Shown: positions 1 through 8,576 of the stretch, piece by piece
Numbering within the stretch: the first letter of the stretch is position 1
How the letters are laid out: every line of letters starts with the position of its first letter
DNA from: Pseudarthrobacter naphthalenicus
Lineage (GTDB): Bacteria > Actinomycetota > Actinomycetes > Actinomycetales > Micrococcaceae
Reading direction: 5' to 3'
DNA length: 64,000 nt
Assembly (NCBI RefSeq): GCF_029076445.1
Contig: NZ_JARESG010000011.1
Location: 89,174 to 153,173 of the forward strand
Made by a program: the position numbers and the translations under genes
Notes under the pieces: generated by a model
Database searches by the model: none
Seen by the model: only the letters and a program-made list of their open reading frames with translations
What the model was told of the DNA's origin: nothing

Positions 1-913
1 GCGTGAGCTCAATGATCGAGTTGTTCTGCGAACCGCCAATGTACGGCCGCAGGTTTGCCGGCGTGAGCTCCACGGCGAGGAGCCACCACCCTGCGGCGGC
101 CACCATGGCCGCACCCGCCGCCGCCAGGCGAAGCAGGCGCCGGCCGATTCCTTCCGGTGCCGCCACAAAGTAGGCCACGGCAAAACCGGGAAGCACCAGC
201 AGCACCTGGAGCTGTTTGGTGAGGAAACCGAAGCCCAGGAGCACTCCGGCCAGCACCAGCCAGCGCACCTTCCCGTCCTGGATGGACCGGAGTGTCGCGT
301 AGCCTGCGGCGGTCATGAGCAGAACAAGCAGGGCATCGGGATTGTTGAACCGGAACATCAGCGCGGCCACCGGCGTGATCGCCAGAACCACGGCGGCCAG
401 CAGGCCCGCCCGGTGTGCCAGGAGGCTATCGGCAGCGGCCGGCCCCGCTGCCCGCCGTACTGCGAGATACAGCAGCCACGCGGTGGCAACACCCATGAGC
501 GCTTCGGGTACCAGGACGCTCCATGAACTCAAGCCGAAGAACCGGACCGACAGGCCCATGATCCACAGCGATGCCGGAGGCTTGTCAACGGTGATGGAAT
601 TGGCGGCGTCCGAAGAGCCGAAGAACCAGGCGGTCCAGTCCTGGGAGCCCGCCTGGGCCGCCGCGGAATAAAACGCATTCGCCCAGTCCGATGCTCCCAG
701 GTTCCAGAGGTACAGCACCGCCGTGGCCACCAGGACCGCCGCCAACTCCAGGCGCAGCCGGAGACGCCCCCGACGGGCGCCGCGTGATGGGCCGGACCGT
801 GAATGGCCGTCCTGTGAACGGGCCGCCGGGAAACCTTCCGGCACAGGAACACCGCGCCGGCCGTCCGGTGGCCTCTGAAGCCCGCCGGCATGGCCGGGGA
901 TATCGATGGCCAC
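1..913 (-). CDS. GT39-family membrane glycosyltransferase (partial, cut by window start)
   Basis: Reading the minus strand from a GTG at 911-913 gives an open frame of about 304 codons that runs off the left edge. It is a paralogue of the next gene upstream: both share the block NAxYSAAxQAG, the motif TVDKPP, and the stretch MFRFNNPDALL followed by membrane helices. GT39 (ArnT/PMT-like) enzymes transfer sugars from polyprenyl-phosphate donors to acceptors outside the membrane; the acceptor here is unknown. The first ~55 residues are hydrophilic and rich in Arg, Gly and Ser. The GTG lies 6 nt after the stop of the neighbouring GT39 gene, so the two are probably co-transcribed. No strong ribosome-binding site is visible, so the exact start is uncertain. 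The C-terminus is missing. Confidence 0.8.
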   Translation of the reverse strand, partial: MAIDIPGHAGGLQRPPDGRRGVPVPEGFPAARSQDGHSRSGPSRGARRGRLRLRLELAAVLVATAVLYLWNLGASDWANAFYSAAAQAGSQDWTAWFFGSSDAANSITVDKPPASLWIMGLSVRFFGLSSWSVLVPEALMGVATAWLLYLAVRRAAGPAAADSLLAHRAGLLAAVVLAITPVAALMFRFNNPDALLVLLMTAAGYATLRSIQDGKVRWLVLAGVLLGFGFLTKQLQVLLVLPGFAVAYFVAAPEGIGRRLLRLAAAGAAMVAAAGWWLLAVELTPANLRPYIGGSQNNSIIELT

Positions 914-919
914 GGTGGG

Positions 920-3088
920 CTACTTCGCCAACGCGTACACGGTAGAGCTGCCCACGGTCTGGGACTGGAAGTTGGCCTGAACCCAGGCTGCCACTTCGGA
1001 GTTACCGCCCCGGCCGCCCATGCCCCCGCCCATGCCACCGCCGATGCCCCCGCCTTGGATGAAGTAGCCGATCTCGCCCTTGGACACCATGTCCTGGAAC
1101 TGTGCCAGCGTGGGGTAGGGGTCGCCGCCATTCCAGCCGCCCAGGGCGATGACACTGGTGTTTGTTGCCAGTTCCAGGCCGGCTGCCTGGGTAGCGCCGG
1201 AGACAATCGCTGACCACTTTGTGGTGGTGGAGGAGAGCAGGGCGGTCACCGCAGAATCCGCCGTTCCCTCGCCGCCTGGGCCGCTGGCACCGCCGCCGCC
1301 GGGGCCGTCAGCACTGCCGGGGCCGTCAGCGCCCGGCAGGCCGCCCAAAGCACCGTCGCCGGCAGCAGTGTCACCGGCAGCACCGTCGGCGGAGGAGCCG
1401 TCGCTTGAAGTGCCGGCCCCGGTGCGGCCGTCCCGGAAACCGGCTGTCCGGTTGCCGAAGCCGCCTGTTGAGGACCCCGCGGGCCCCGACGTCGGGATGG
1501 AGCCTGAGTGCGCGGAGGCGGCAGTCGCCAGGGTCCACGCCCCGGTGCCCAGGCCCCCGGCCAGAATGGAAACTACGACGACGGCGGCCGCACCGGCGTG
1601 CCGGAACCTGCCGGCGGTGCCGCGGGCGTCGAGCCGAAGGATCACCGCCGCGCCGGCAAAGACGCCGAGGACGACGATGACGATGCGCAGCCACGGGAGC
1701 CAGGACACATCGCGGCCCAGCAGCACCGCGGACCAGATGGAACTGCCCAGGATAACGACGGCCAGGACGATCCGGGCTGGCCAGTAACCCCGGCCACGCC
1801 ACAGTTCCACAGATCCGATGCCTACCAGGGCTGCGATTGCCGGCGCCAGCGCCACGGAATAGTAGGGGTGGACGATGCCGCTCATAAAGCTGAAGACACC
1901 CGCCGTGACCAGAAGCCAGCCGCCCCACAGGATCAGGGCAGCACGGGTACGGGAGGTCCGAATTTCCCTCCGGGTGAACCACAGGCCGGCAGCCAGCAGG
2001 ACCAGGGCAGCGGGCAACAGCCAGGCAACCTCGCCGCCGAAGCTGGTGCCGAACATCCGCAGCAGGCCGGCGGCTCCGCCGAACCCGCCGTTGCCGCCGC
2101 CCGCACCCGTCCCGCCCGGCGCACCGGCGCCGCCACCTGGCATACCCTCGCCCGAGCCGGTGATGCGGGACAAGCCGTTGTAGCCGAAGGTCAGCTCCAG
2201 GAAACTGTTGGTGGTTGAACCGGCCATGTAGGGCCGTGCCGAGGCCGGAGTCAGTTGGAAAAGTGCCACATAGCTCCCGGCCACCACGATGATGCCGCCC
2301 ACTGCACCGAGAAGGTGCAGTATCCGGCGTCCCACAGTGGTGGGCGCCGCCCAGAGATATGCGAGGCCAAGGGCAGGAACAATCAGGAAACCCTGCAGCA
2401 TCTTGGTGAGGAAGGCCAGGCCCACCACGGCTCCGGCGGCCGCGAGCCACTTCCACCCCGCCTGCTCAATGGCGCGGGTGGTGAAGTACGCGGCGAGGAC
2501 CAGGCAAAGCGTGAGCAAGGCGTCGGGGTTGTTGAACTTGAACATCAGCGCCGCCACCGGAGTCAGCGCCAGGGCGCCCCCGGCCAGCAGGCCTGCCCCC
2601 GGTCCGGAGATGCGTTTGACGGTCAGGTAAAGGATGCCGACGGCGGCCACTCCCATGAGCGCTTCGGGCACCAGCATGCTCAGCGACGAGAAGCCGAAGA
2701 TCCTTCCCGCGAGGGCAGGAATCCAGAGTGCGGCAGGGGGCTTGTCCACCGTGATCGCGTTGCCGGCATCCAGTGAACCGAACAGGAAGGCCGTCCAGTC
2801 TTTGGTTCCGGCCTGGATGGCGGCGGCGTAGAAGGAGTTGCCATATCCGGTGGCCGCGAGGTTCCACAGATACAGGACTGCCGTGGCCACCAGGAGAGCC
2901 GCAGCCGAAGGCCGGACCCAGCGGGGCTGGCTGCCGAACGCGTACCGGGTCCAGCGGGTGCCGGGACCCGGGGCCGTTCCCGAGGGAACTGCGTGCCCGG
3001 AATGTGCGCCGGCGTCCGGCACGGCAGGAGCCTCCTGCGGGGCGCCGGAAGTGGGGCCGGCGTCAGCCGGTGTGATGGTGGAGGTCAT
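920..3088 (-). CDS. GT39-family membrane glycosyltransferase (YkcB-like)
   Basis: A 722-residue integral membrane protein. After a Pro/Ala-rich cytoplasmic tail (~1-55) come a first helix, an extracytoplasmic loop with the TVDKPP motif, and about ten more helices. The last ~200 residues combine a Gly/Ser/Asp-rich low-complexity stretch with a C-terminal domain of the type seen in YkcA/YkcB-like mannosyltransferases, containing Gly-Met repeats (IGGGMGGGMGGRGG) near the end. Family knowledge: GT39 enzymes use lipid-linked sugars, commonly made by a DPM1-like GT2 enzyme such as the one encoded just upstream. The ATG at 3086-3088 overlaps the stop of that gene as ATGA, which decides the start and implies translational coupling. 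Its substrate is not known; a role in cell-surface glycosylation is inferred. Confidence 0.85.
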   Translation of the reverse strand: MTSTITPADAGPTSGAPQEAPAVPDAGAHSGHAVPSGTAPGPGTRWTRYAFGSQPRWVRPSAAALLVATAVLYLWNLAATGYGNSFYAAAIQAGTKDWTAFLFGSLDAGNAITVDKPPAALWIPALAGRIFGFSSLSMLVPEALMGVAAVGILYLTVKRISGPGAGLLAGGALALTPVAALMFKFNNPDALLTLCLVLAAYFTTRAIEQAGWKWLAAAGAVVGLAFLTKMLQGFLIVPALGLAYLWAAPTTVGRRILHLLGAVGGIIVVAGSYVALFQLTPASARPYMAGSTTNSFLELTFGYNGLSRITGSGEGMPGGGAGAPGGTGAGGGNGGFGGAAGLLRMFGTSFGGEVAWLLPAALVLLAAGLWFTRREIRTSRTRAALILWGGWLLVTAGVFSFMSGIVHPYYSVALAPAIAALVGIGSVELWRGRGYWPARIVLAVVILGSSIWSAVLLGRDVSWLPWLRIVIVVLGVFAGAAVILRLDARGTAGRFRHAGAAAVVVVSILAGGLGTGAWTLATAASAHSGSIPTSGPAGSSTGGFGNRTAGFRDGRTGAGTSSDGSSADGAAGDTAAGDGALGGLPGADGPGSADGPGGGGASGPGGEGTADSAVTALLSSTTTKWSAIVSGATQAAGLELATNTSVIALGGWNGGDPYPTLAQFQDMVSKGEIGYFIQGGGIGGGMGGGMGGRGGNSEVAAWVQANFQSQTVGSSTVYALAK

Positions 3089-4485
3089 GATGCTGCCGTT
3101 TCCGTCGAAGAAGTAGTGGGGGATGTGGCCGCAGGGACTGCCGGGCCGCGGAAAACCCACAGCCGGAACAGCAGGAACCTGACTGCGGTAGCGGCAAGAT
3201 TCGCGGCCACCACCGTGAGGACTTCCGCCCAACGGTCCGGCGTCGTCGTACTGTGCACCACGGCGAGTGCCCCGGAGGTGAGTAGCAGGCCGATGCCGAA
3301 GACGATCAGCCCGTCGAAATGGTGCCGCACCGGGTTCCCGCCCTGAATGCCGAAGGTGAACCGCCGGTTGGCGGCGGTGTTGGCCACCGCGGTGATGAGC
3401 AGGGCCACAAAGTTGGCCACCTGGGGGTCCAAGAACCCGCGACCCACCAGGAAGATGAACAGGTACGCCAGCGTCGAGGCGCCGCCGATGGCAGCAAACC
3501 TGACCAACTGGCGGAAAAGGCTCCCCACCCGCGTCTGCTCGGCAGTACGGGATGACGCGGGCAGCGGGCCGCGGGCCAAGGCGGCACGCAATTCCGGAAC
3601 AGGGATCCGGCCGTAGACCAGATCCCGGGTCAGCCGGGCCATGCCGCGCATGTCTGCCAGGGCGGTGCGGACCACATCAACGCTGGAATCGGGGTCGTCG
3701 GTCCAGTCCACCGGGACTTCATGGACCCGAAGGCCACAACGTTCGGCGAGGACCAGGAGTTCGGTGTCGAAAAACCACGAATTGTCCAGAGTATGCGGCA
3801 GGATCTGTTGAGCGACGTCGGCCCGGATGGCCTTGAAGCCGCACTGCGCATCGCTGAACCTGGCGCCCATGAAGGAATGGAGCATGAGGTTGTAGGTCCG
3901 CGAGATGAACTCCCGTTTGGGCCCGCGGACAACCCGTGAGCTACGCGTCAGGCGCGTGCCGATGGCAAGGTCCGAATGACCCGAAATCAGTGGGGCCAGC
4001 AGGGGTGCCAGCGCGGCGAGATCGGTGGACAAGTCCACGTCCATGTACGCCAGGACCGGAGACGGCGAGGCCAGCCACACTTTCCGCAGCGCATTGCCGC
4101 GGCCCTTTTCCCCCAGATGGACCACCACAAGTTCCGGAAGCTCCCTGGCCAGGCGTTCGGCGATCTTCAGGGTTCCATCCGTGCTCGCGTTGTCAGCCAC
4201 GGTAATACGGAAGCTGTGCGGAAAGGACTCGCGCAGGTGCGCGTGGAGCCGGTGCAGGCATTCCTCCAAATCGCGTTCCTCGTTGAAAACGGGGATGGTG
4301 ACATCGAGGACCGGGACGGCGGTGCGGGTGTTCACAGGAGCACGCCACCCGGCGCCCCGCTGGGGCCGGGGCGGCTGTGGCTGTGGCGGCTGTGGCGGCT
4401 GCGGCCGGGATTGCCGCGGCGGGAAGCTCAGCGGCGCCACTGCAGCGTCCGGCAGGCTTCCTGAGGTGGAGTCGGTGAGCGTCAT
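3085..4485 (-). CDS. Bifunctional GT2 glycosyltransferase - GtrA fusion
   Basis: 466 residues. Residues ~50-275 form a GT2 (dolichyl-phosphate mannose synthase-like) domain, with VTIPVFNEE-type entry (IPVFNEERDLEECL), ADNASTDGT and the metal-binding AYMDVDLSTD. After a linker, residues ~330-455 form a GtrA-like domain of four hydrophobic helices (start FRQLVRFAAIGGASTLAYLF). GT2 enzymes of this class load a sugar onto polyprenyl phosphate; GtrA proteins are thought to help flip the lipid-linked sugar. Both steps fused in one chain, next to two GT39 transferases, suggest a complete make-flip-transfer pathway. The N-terminus is Pro/Gln-rich. Start at the ATG 4483-4485; the gene ends in an ATGA overlap with the GT39 gene. 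Confidence 0.88.
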   Translation of the reverse strand: MTLTDSTSGSLPDAAVAPLSFPPRQSRPQPPQPPQPQPPRPQRGAGWRAPVNTRTAVPVLDVTIPVFNEERDLEECLHRLHAHLRESFPHSFRITVADNASTDGTLKIAERLARELPELVVVHLGEKGRGNALRKVWLASPSPVLAYMDVDLSTDLAALAPLLAPLISGHSDLAIGTRLTRSSRVVRGPKREFISRTYNLMLHSFMGARFSDAQCGFKAIRADVAQQILPHTLDNSWFFDTELLVLAERCGLRVHEVPVDWTDDPDSSVDVVRTALADMRGMARLTRDLVYGRIPVPELRAALARGPLPASSRTAEQTRVGSLFRQLVRFAAIGGASTLAYLFIFLVGRGFLDPQVANFVALLITAVANTAANRRFTFGIQGGNPVRHHFDGLIVFGIGLLLTSGALAVVHSTTTPDRWAEVLTVVAANLAATAVRFLLFRLWVFRGPAVPAATSPTTSSTETAAS

Positions 4486-4529
4486 GAATCAAGACTCGCG
4501 CCGCTTTATTTGAGGCCATTAGGCGCAAC

Positions 4530-4548
4530 CTGTGACGTGCCTGTGTAA
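4530..4548 (-). promoter_or_regulatory. Direct repeat CACAGG upstream of the GT operon (OmpR/MtrA-type site)
   Basis: On the minus strand the sequence reads TTACACAGG followed by CGTCACAGG, the CACAG cores being 11 bp apart. An 11-bp direct repeat is typical for OmpR-family winged-helix dimers, and GTCACAG resembles the published MtrA half-site. The same 10-mer CACGTCACAG occurs upstream of the divergent DUF5666 gene, in the same orientation relative to the downstream gene. Binding is inferred, not shown. Confidence 0.4.
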
Positions 4549-4596
4549 TTCAGCTTGCCGTTCAGCTTGCCGCCCGGAGTCAGTTGCCGGCCGGAT

Positions 4597-6093
4597 TCAG
4601 GCGGAGGCAACCTTGGCTGCGGGCAACCGGACGGCGAACTCGGTCCTGCCCGGCCGTGACGTCAGTTCAACGCTCCCGCCATGCGCCTGGACAATGGACT
4701 CCACAATGGAGAGCCCCAGCCCGGACGAGCCTTCCAAGCCGGCTGAGCCCTTCAACCCGGCCCGGGCAGCGTCCACCCGTGCGAAGCGCGAGAAGATCCT
4801 GCCCTGGAACTCTCCCGGAATGCCCGGCCCGTCATCGGTGACGGTGACAACAACGCTGCCATCGGCTGACCGCATCACGCCCGTCACCACCGTGGTTCCC
4901 GCCGGCGTGTGCTTGCGCGCGTTGGACAGCAGGTTGGCGAGGACCTGGTGGAGCTGGGTGTTGTCCCCCCGCACGATGATGGGCTCAGCCGGCAGTTTCA
5001 ACTGCCAGATGTGGTCCGGGGCCATCACTTTCTCGTCGCTGACGGTCTCAACCACCAGCTGGGTGAGATCCACATCGGTGGTCTCCGGGGCTTTGCCTTC
5101 ATCCAGCCGGGCCAAGAGCAACAGGTCCTCCACCAGCGTGGTCATGCGCTCGGACTGGCTCTGCACCCGCCCCAGCGATTTCCTGCCGTCCTCGGTGAAC
5201 GTCTCCGTCATGCGCATCAGCTCCGTGTAGCCGCGGATGGCAGTCAGCGGGGTGCGCAGCTCGTGCGAGGCATCCGCCACAAATTGGCGCACCTTCATTT
5301 CGCTCCGCTGGCGGGCTTCCAAAGCGCTGGAAACGTTGTCCAGCATAAGGTTCAGGGCGTGCCCCACACTGCCCACTTCCGTGGTGGGATGCGCAGCGGA
5401 GGCAGGTACGCGGACGGCGAGCGCCACCTCGCCGGCGTCGAGGGGCAGCTTGGAAACTTTGGTGGCGACGTCGGACAGCTGCTCCAGGGGGCGCATGGTC
5501 CGGCGGATCAAGGCTGTGCCGGCCAGTCCGATCACGAGCAGGCCGCCCAGCGACACCAGCACCATCGTGAGCACAAGCGATGCCTCGGTGCTCTGTTTGG
5601 TGCTCAGCGGCAGGCCGGTAATCACCACGTCACCGTAGGGAGTCTGAGTGGCCATGACACGGTAGTCGCCGTTGGACAGCTGGCGGTCCACCGGTACGCC
5701 GTCGCGGGGTAGCGCCTGGAGGGTGGCCACATCGGAGGACGTCAGCGGGGTGCGGGTGAAATCAGAGGACAGGAAGCCCGCTTCCCGGCTGATCTGCCCG
5801 CCCGCCACCCGCGCGTTCAGCGTCCCCACGGCCTGCCCGCGGGCATCCAGGGGGTCGGGGCGCCCGGACGGGTTGCCCTCCGGCGGCCGGCCGCGGGACG
5901 CCATGGTCAACTGTTCGTTCAGTTGCTTGGAAAGGACCACGTCCATGGAGGCGTAGCTGACCACGCCAATGGCACCTGAGATGGCCACCAGCAGTGCCAT
6001 GGAGAGCAAAATGAGGCGGGTCCGGAGGTGCCAGGTCGAGGGGTTGAACCAGGACCGGCCGGACCGCCGGGGAACACCGGAAAGAGCGGACAT
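4597..6093 (-). CDS. Sensor histidine kinase, two-component system
   Basis: 498 residues. A first transmembrane helix (~27-47), an extracytoplasmic sensor loop of about 125 residues, a second helix, a HAMP linker, a HisKA domain with phosphoacceptor His277 in DASHELRTPLT, and a HATPase domain with the N box (LANLLSNARKHTP) and G boxes (DDGPGIP, GLGLSIV). All catalytic motifs are intact. It resembles the TcrY/MprB/PrrB type of actinobacterial kinases. The ATG at 6091-6093 is 11 nt after the stop of the response regulator gene, so they form one transcript; an upstream in-frame extension into the regulator gene is not needed. The signal it senses cannot be told from sequence. Confidence 0.92.
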   Translation of the reverse strand: MSALSGVPRRSGRSWFNPSTWHLRTRLILLSMALLVAISGAIGVVSYASMDVVLSKQLNEQLTMASRGRPPEGNPSGRPDPLDARGQAVGTLNARVAGGQISREAGFLSSDFTRTPLTSSDVATLQALPRDGVPVDRQLSNGDYRVMATQTPYGDVVITGLPLSTKQSTEASLVLTMVLVSLGGLLVIGLAGTALIRRTMRPLEQLSDVATKVSKLPLDAGEVALAVRVPASAAHPTTEVGSVGHALNLMLDNVSSALEARQRSEMKVRQFVADASHELRTPLTAIRGYTELMRMTETFTEDGRKSLGRVQSQSERMTTLVEDLLLLARLDEGKAPETTDVDLTQLVVETVSDEKVMAPDHIWQLKLPAEPIIVRGDNTQLHQVLANLLSNARKHTPAGTTVVTGVMRSADGSVVVTVTDDGPGIPGEFQGRIFSRFARVDAARAGLKGSAGLEGSSGLGLSIVESIVQAHGGSVELTSRPGRTEFAVRLPAAKVASA

Positions 6094-6104
6094 GCGGTCC
6101 CCGG

Positions 6105-6845
6105 CTAATCTGCAGGCTTGATGACGTAGCCGGCGCCGCGCACCGTGTGGATCATCGGCGGGTGGTTCGCCTCGATTTTCTTGCGCAGGTAAGAGATGTA
6201 CAGCTCCACGATGTTGGCCTGGCCACCGAAATCGTAATCCCACACCTGGTCCAGGATCTGGGCCTTACTGACCACGCGTTTGGGGTTCTCCATCAGGTAG
6301 CGCAGGAGTTCGAACTGGGTGGCCGTCAGCTGGACCTCTTCCCCGGCCCGGGTAACTTCCCGGGTGTCCACGTTGAGCACCAGGTCACCCACCACCAGTT
6401 CGGCGGTGTCCATGGCGGCCACCCCGGAGCGCTGGACCAGCCGGTGCAGGCGCAGCAGGACCTCTTCCATGCTGAACGGCTTGGTGACGTAGTCGTCGCC
6501 GCCGGCGGCCAGGCCCACGATGCGGTCCTGGACGTCGTCCTTGGCCGTGAGGAACAGCGCCGGTACCTCCGGCGCAAAGGTGCGGATTCTGCCCAGCAGC
6601 TCCACGCCGTCGAACCCCGGCAGCATCACATCCAGCACCAAAACGTCCGGATGGAAGTCCTTGGCCAGCTTGACGGCGGCGGGCCCGTCGGCCGCGACGG
6701 CCACGGACCAGCCTGCCATGCGCAGGCCCATGCTCATGAGCTCGGACAGGCTGGGTTCGTCGTCCACCACGAGGGCGCGGATAGGCGAGCCGTCCGGGTG
6801 CGTGAGCTGGGGAAGGTTGTTGGTCATGGAGTGCGGGGATGCCAT
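6105..6845 (-). CDS. OmpR/PhoB-family response regulator
   Basis: 246 residues: receiver domain (~22-135) with the acidic pair in VVDDEPSL, phospho-acceptor Asp72 in LVLDVMLPG, and Lys in VTKPFSMEE; then a winged-helix DNA-binding domain (~150-244) ending in HTVRGAGYVIKPAD. It is the partner of the sensor kinase directly downstream. Two starts are close: MASPHS at 6845, preceded by GAGAG at useful spacing, and MTNNL at 6827; I chose the first. A much longer upstream reading (to 7184) runs into the divergent promoter and is not supported. Gene order suggests control of the divergent DUF5666 gene and perhaps the GT cluster. Confidence 0.92.
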   Translation of the reverse strand: MASPHSMTNNLPQLTHPDGSPIRALVVDDEPSLSELMSMGLRMAGWSVAVAADGPAAVKLAKDFHPDVLVLDVMLPGFDGVELLGRIRTFAPEVPALFLTAKDDVQDRIVGLAAGGDDYVTKPFSMEEVLLRLHRLVQRSGVAAMDTAELVVGDLVLNVDTREVTRAGEEVQLTATQFELLRYLMENPKRVVSKAQILDQVWDYDFGGQANIVELYISYLRKKIEANHPPMIHTVRGAGYVIKPAD

Positions 6846-6963
6846 GGGACAACTCTCTGATCTGCCGGTGTGCCGGGGCTTTGCGGTTCCTGTGTGTGTG
6901 CTGTGAGTTCCAGCGTAGTCACCTGCTTGTAGCGGCGGGATGCCGTGGCCCGGAGATCGGACC

Positions 6964-7006
6964 CACGTCACAGTCAGGGTTTCGTTGCGGCACAGCGTGC
7001 GCACAG
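6964..7006 (+). promoter_or_regulatory. Phased CACAG repeats between response regulator and DUF5666 gene
   Basis: CACAG occurs at 6969, 6991 and 7002, that is with spacings of 22 and 11 bp, in the contexts GTCACAG, GGCACAGCG and CGCACAGCA. Helical phasing of this kind is characteristic of OmpR-family regulators, and GTCACAG is close to the known MtrA half-site. The site lies 65-107 bp upstream of the DUF5666 start and also serves the divergent regulator promoter. Which regulator binds is inferred only. Confidence 0.45.
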
Positions 7007-7070
7007 CAAAGCGGCCGACGCTGTTGGGACAACCGTAGCCAGCAGTACCGACCGTCTTTGGAGAAAAGCC

Positions 7071-7937
7071 ATGGATCAGCAAAACAATCACGCCGTCCCG
7101 GGGTCTGGAGCGGGCAACAGACAGCCGGAAAACGGGCCAGCCCCGGTGTGGGAGGGCGCGCCGCAGAAGGACGCGTCCTACCAAGAACCGGAGGGTTGGG
7201 GTACGACGCCGGCAGTCCTGGCGGGCGCGAACGCCGGGACCGGATGGGGCGCACCGAAGTCCTACTCCCCGAATGGTGCCCTGGGTTCCGGCCGGAACAG
7301 GACCTGGACGGCGAAGAAGGGCATGGTTGCAGGGGGCGTGGCGGTGGTGGTTGCTGCCGCAGCGGGCGCCGGCGCTTACGCCGCCGCGAATGGTTCCAGC
7401 GCGGCTGCGGCCGACGGCCAGGGCGCGGGTGGCCAGGGTTCAGGCGGGCAGGGTTTCGGCGCGCAGGGCCAGTTCGGGCCAGGGAGCCAAGGCGGCATGA
7501 CCGGCCCCGGTGCCGGCGCCGGAATGGACGGCGGCCCTTCCGGACTGGGCATGGGAATGGCTGGGCTCAATGCCGCCATCCATTCCGAATACGTCATCCT
7601 CCAGGACTCGGGCTACGTCACCATGGCGGGCCAGGCAGGGACCGTCACCAGCGTCTCCGCGAACTCCCTCACCGTCAAAAGTGATGACGGCTTTTCCCGC
7701 ACCTACGCCGTGGATTCGGATGTGCAGGTCTCCGAAGGAGTGCGGCAGCGGGGGAGCTCTGCCGGCAACACACTCGGTCTGTCGGCCGTCACCACCGGTG
7801 CCAGTGTCCGTGTTTCCGCCCTCAAGGAGTCTGATTCCTACCGGGCGGAGACCATCCAATTGACGGCCGCCGGCACGTCCATCACCCCGAACTCCGGCAC
7901 ATCCAGCACTCCGAGCTCGGGAGTAACTACGAATTAG
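7071..7937 (+). CDS. Membrane-anchored Gly-rich protein with DUF5666-like domain
   Basis: 288 residues. A hydrophilic N-terminal ~75 residues, one transmembrane helix (~85-103, GMVAGGVAVVVAAAAGAGAY), a Gly/Gln-rich linker (~110-165) and a C-terminal beta-rich segment (~185-265) starting AGTVTSVSANSLTVKSDDG, the pattern of DUF5666 modules. The protein is therefore probably anchored in the membrane with the C-terminal part outside. Start ATG 7071 is preceded by GGAGAAAAGCC, a clear ribosome-binding site. It is divergent from the response regulator and shares a 225-bp intergenic region holding phased CACAG repeats, so it is a likely target of that two-component system. Function unknown. Confidence 0.8.
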   Translation: MDQQNNHAVPGSGAGNRQPENGPAPVWEGAPQKDASYQEPEGWGTTPAVLAGANAGTGWGAPKSYSPNGALGSGRNRTWTAKKGMVAGGVAVVVAAAAGAGAYAAANGSSAAAADGQGAGGQGSGGQGFGAQGQFGPGSQGGMTGPGAGAGMDGGPSGLGMGMAGLNAAIHSEYVILQDSGYVTMAGQAGTVTSVSANSLTVKSDDGFSRTYAVDSDVQVSEGVRQRGSSAGNTLGLSAVTTGASVRVSALKESDSYRAETIQLTAAGTSITPNSGTSSTPSSGVTTN

Positions 7938-8576
7938 GAGATCGCCCCGAACCGGGGCACTCACCAGGCTCTGGCGGTTACTGCGAACTAAGACTTTTGA
8001 ACCCGCTTTGGCCCTGGCAGAACCCCTTACCGGTCAGTAGGGTCGTGCTCGTTCGGCCAAGAATGCGCGTCCTGGCGAAAAAATCAGCCGACGATTGGAC
8101 AACACGCCTCAACCAGTGTGGCAATTTTACGTCAAGCGCATGAAGTTCCTGTCGATTCTCAGATAATGGGTTATATCGAATAATATTCTTCATCTGAGCA
8201 CAATGGGGCCCCTCGACAGAAATCCATGTCATGCAAATGCCGACTCGCCGAATTGTGATACGACGCGCATTATTGCCGCTTTGTCTCACGATGCGGACGA
8301 ACGGGCCCTTTGTTACTTGCAAGTTTTCATTGTTACGTTGCACACTTTCAATTGTGAACAAGAACTCAACAGCAACTGCAGCCGCAGAATATTGGTCCAG
8401 CACATCCGCTGCTGCCGACATGCGCTGTTGTCGAATGCACGCCTGACCTTCAGACCCACGAAGTTCTTAGGCATTCGCCTTCCCAGTCCAGAGACGGGCG
8501 CCCTCCCAGATTTTTCATTGCGGGCAACCAGCATTCGAGCCGCAGTGACGGCCATTCACATTTGAGGTAAGCATTC
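7938..8576. other. AT-richer 639-bp intergenic region
   Basis: Base composition drops visibly (for example the run at 8163-8192) compared with the GC-rich flanks. Open frames exist on both strands (7978-8421 minus, 8203-8565 plus) but have no ribosome-binding site, no recognisable domain and codon use unlike the neighbours, so I do not call them. A short stem (gcccc 7944-7948 with ggggc 7954-7958) follows the DUF5666 gene and may be a weak terminator. TGTTAC-TTGC (8311) and TGTTACGTTGC (8331) form a 20-bp-spaced direct repeat upstream of the regulator gene. Confidence 0.6.

Noticed and set aside
7978..8421. 147-residue minus-strand frame in the AT-rich gap
   Set aside because: No ribosome-binding site, no similarity to any family I know, amino acid use unlike the neighbours.
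8203..8565. 120-residue plus-strand frame in the AT-rich gap
   Set aside because: Cys/His-scattered composition without pattern and no start signal; likely chance in a low-GC stretch.
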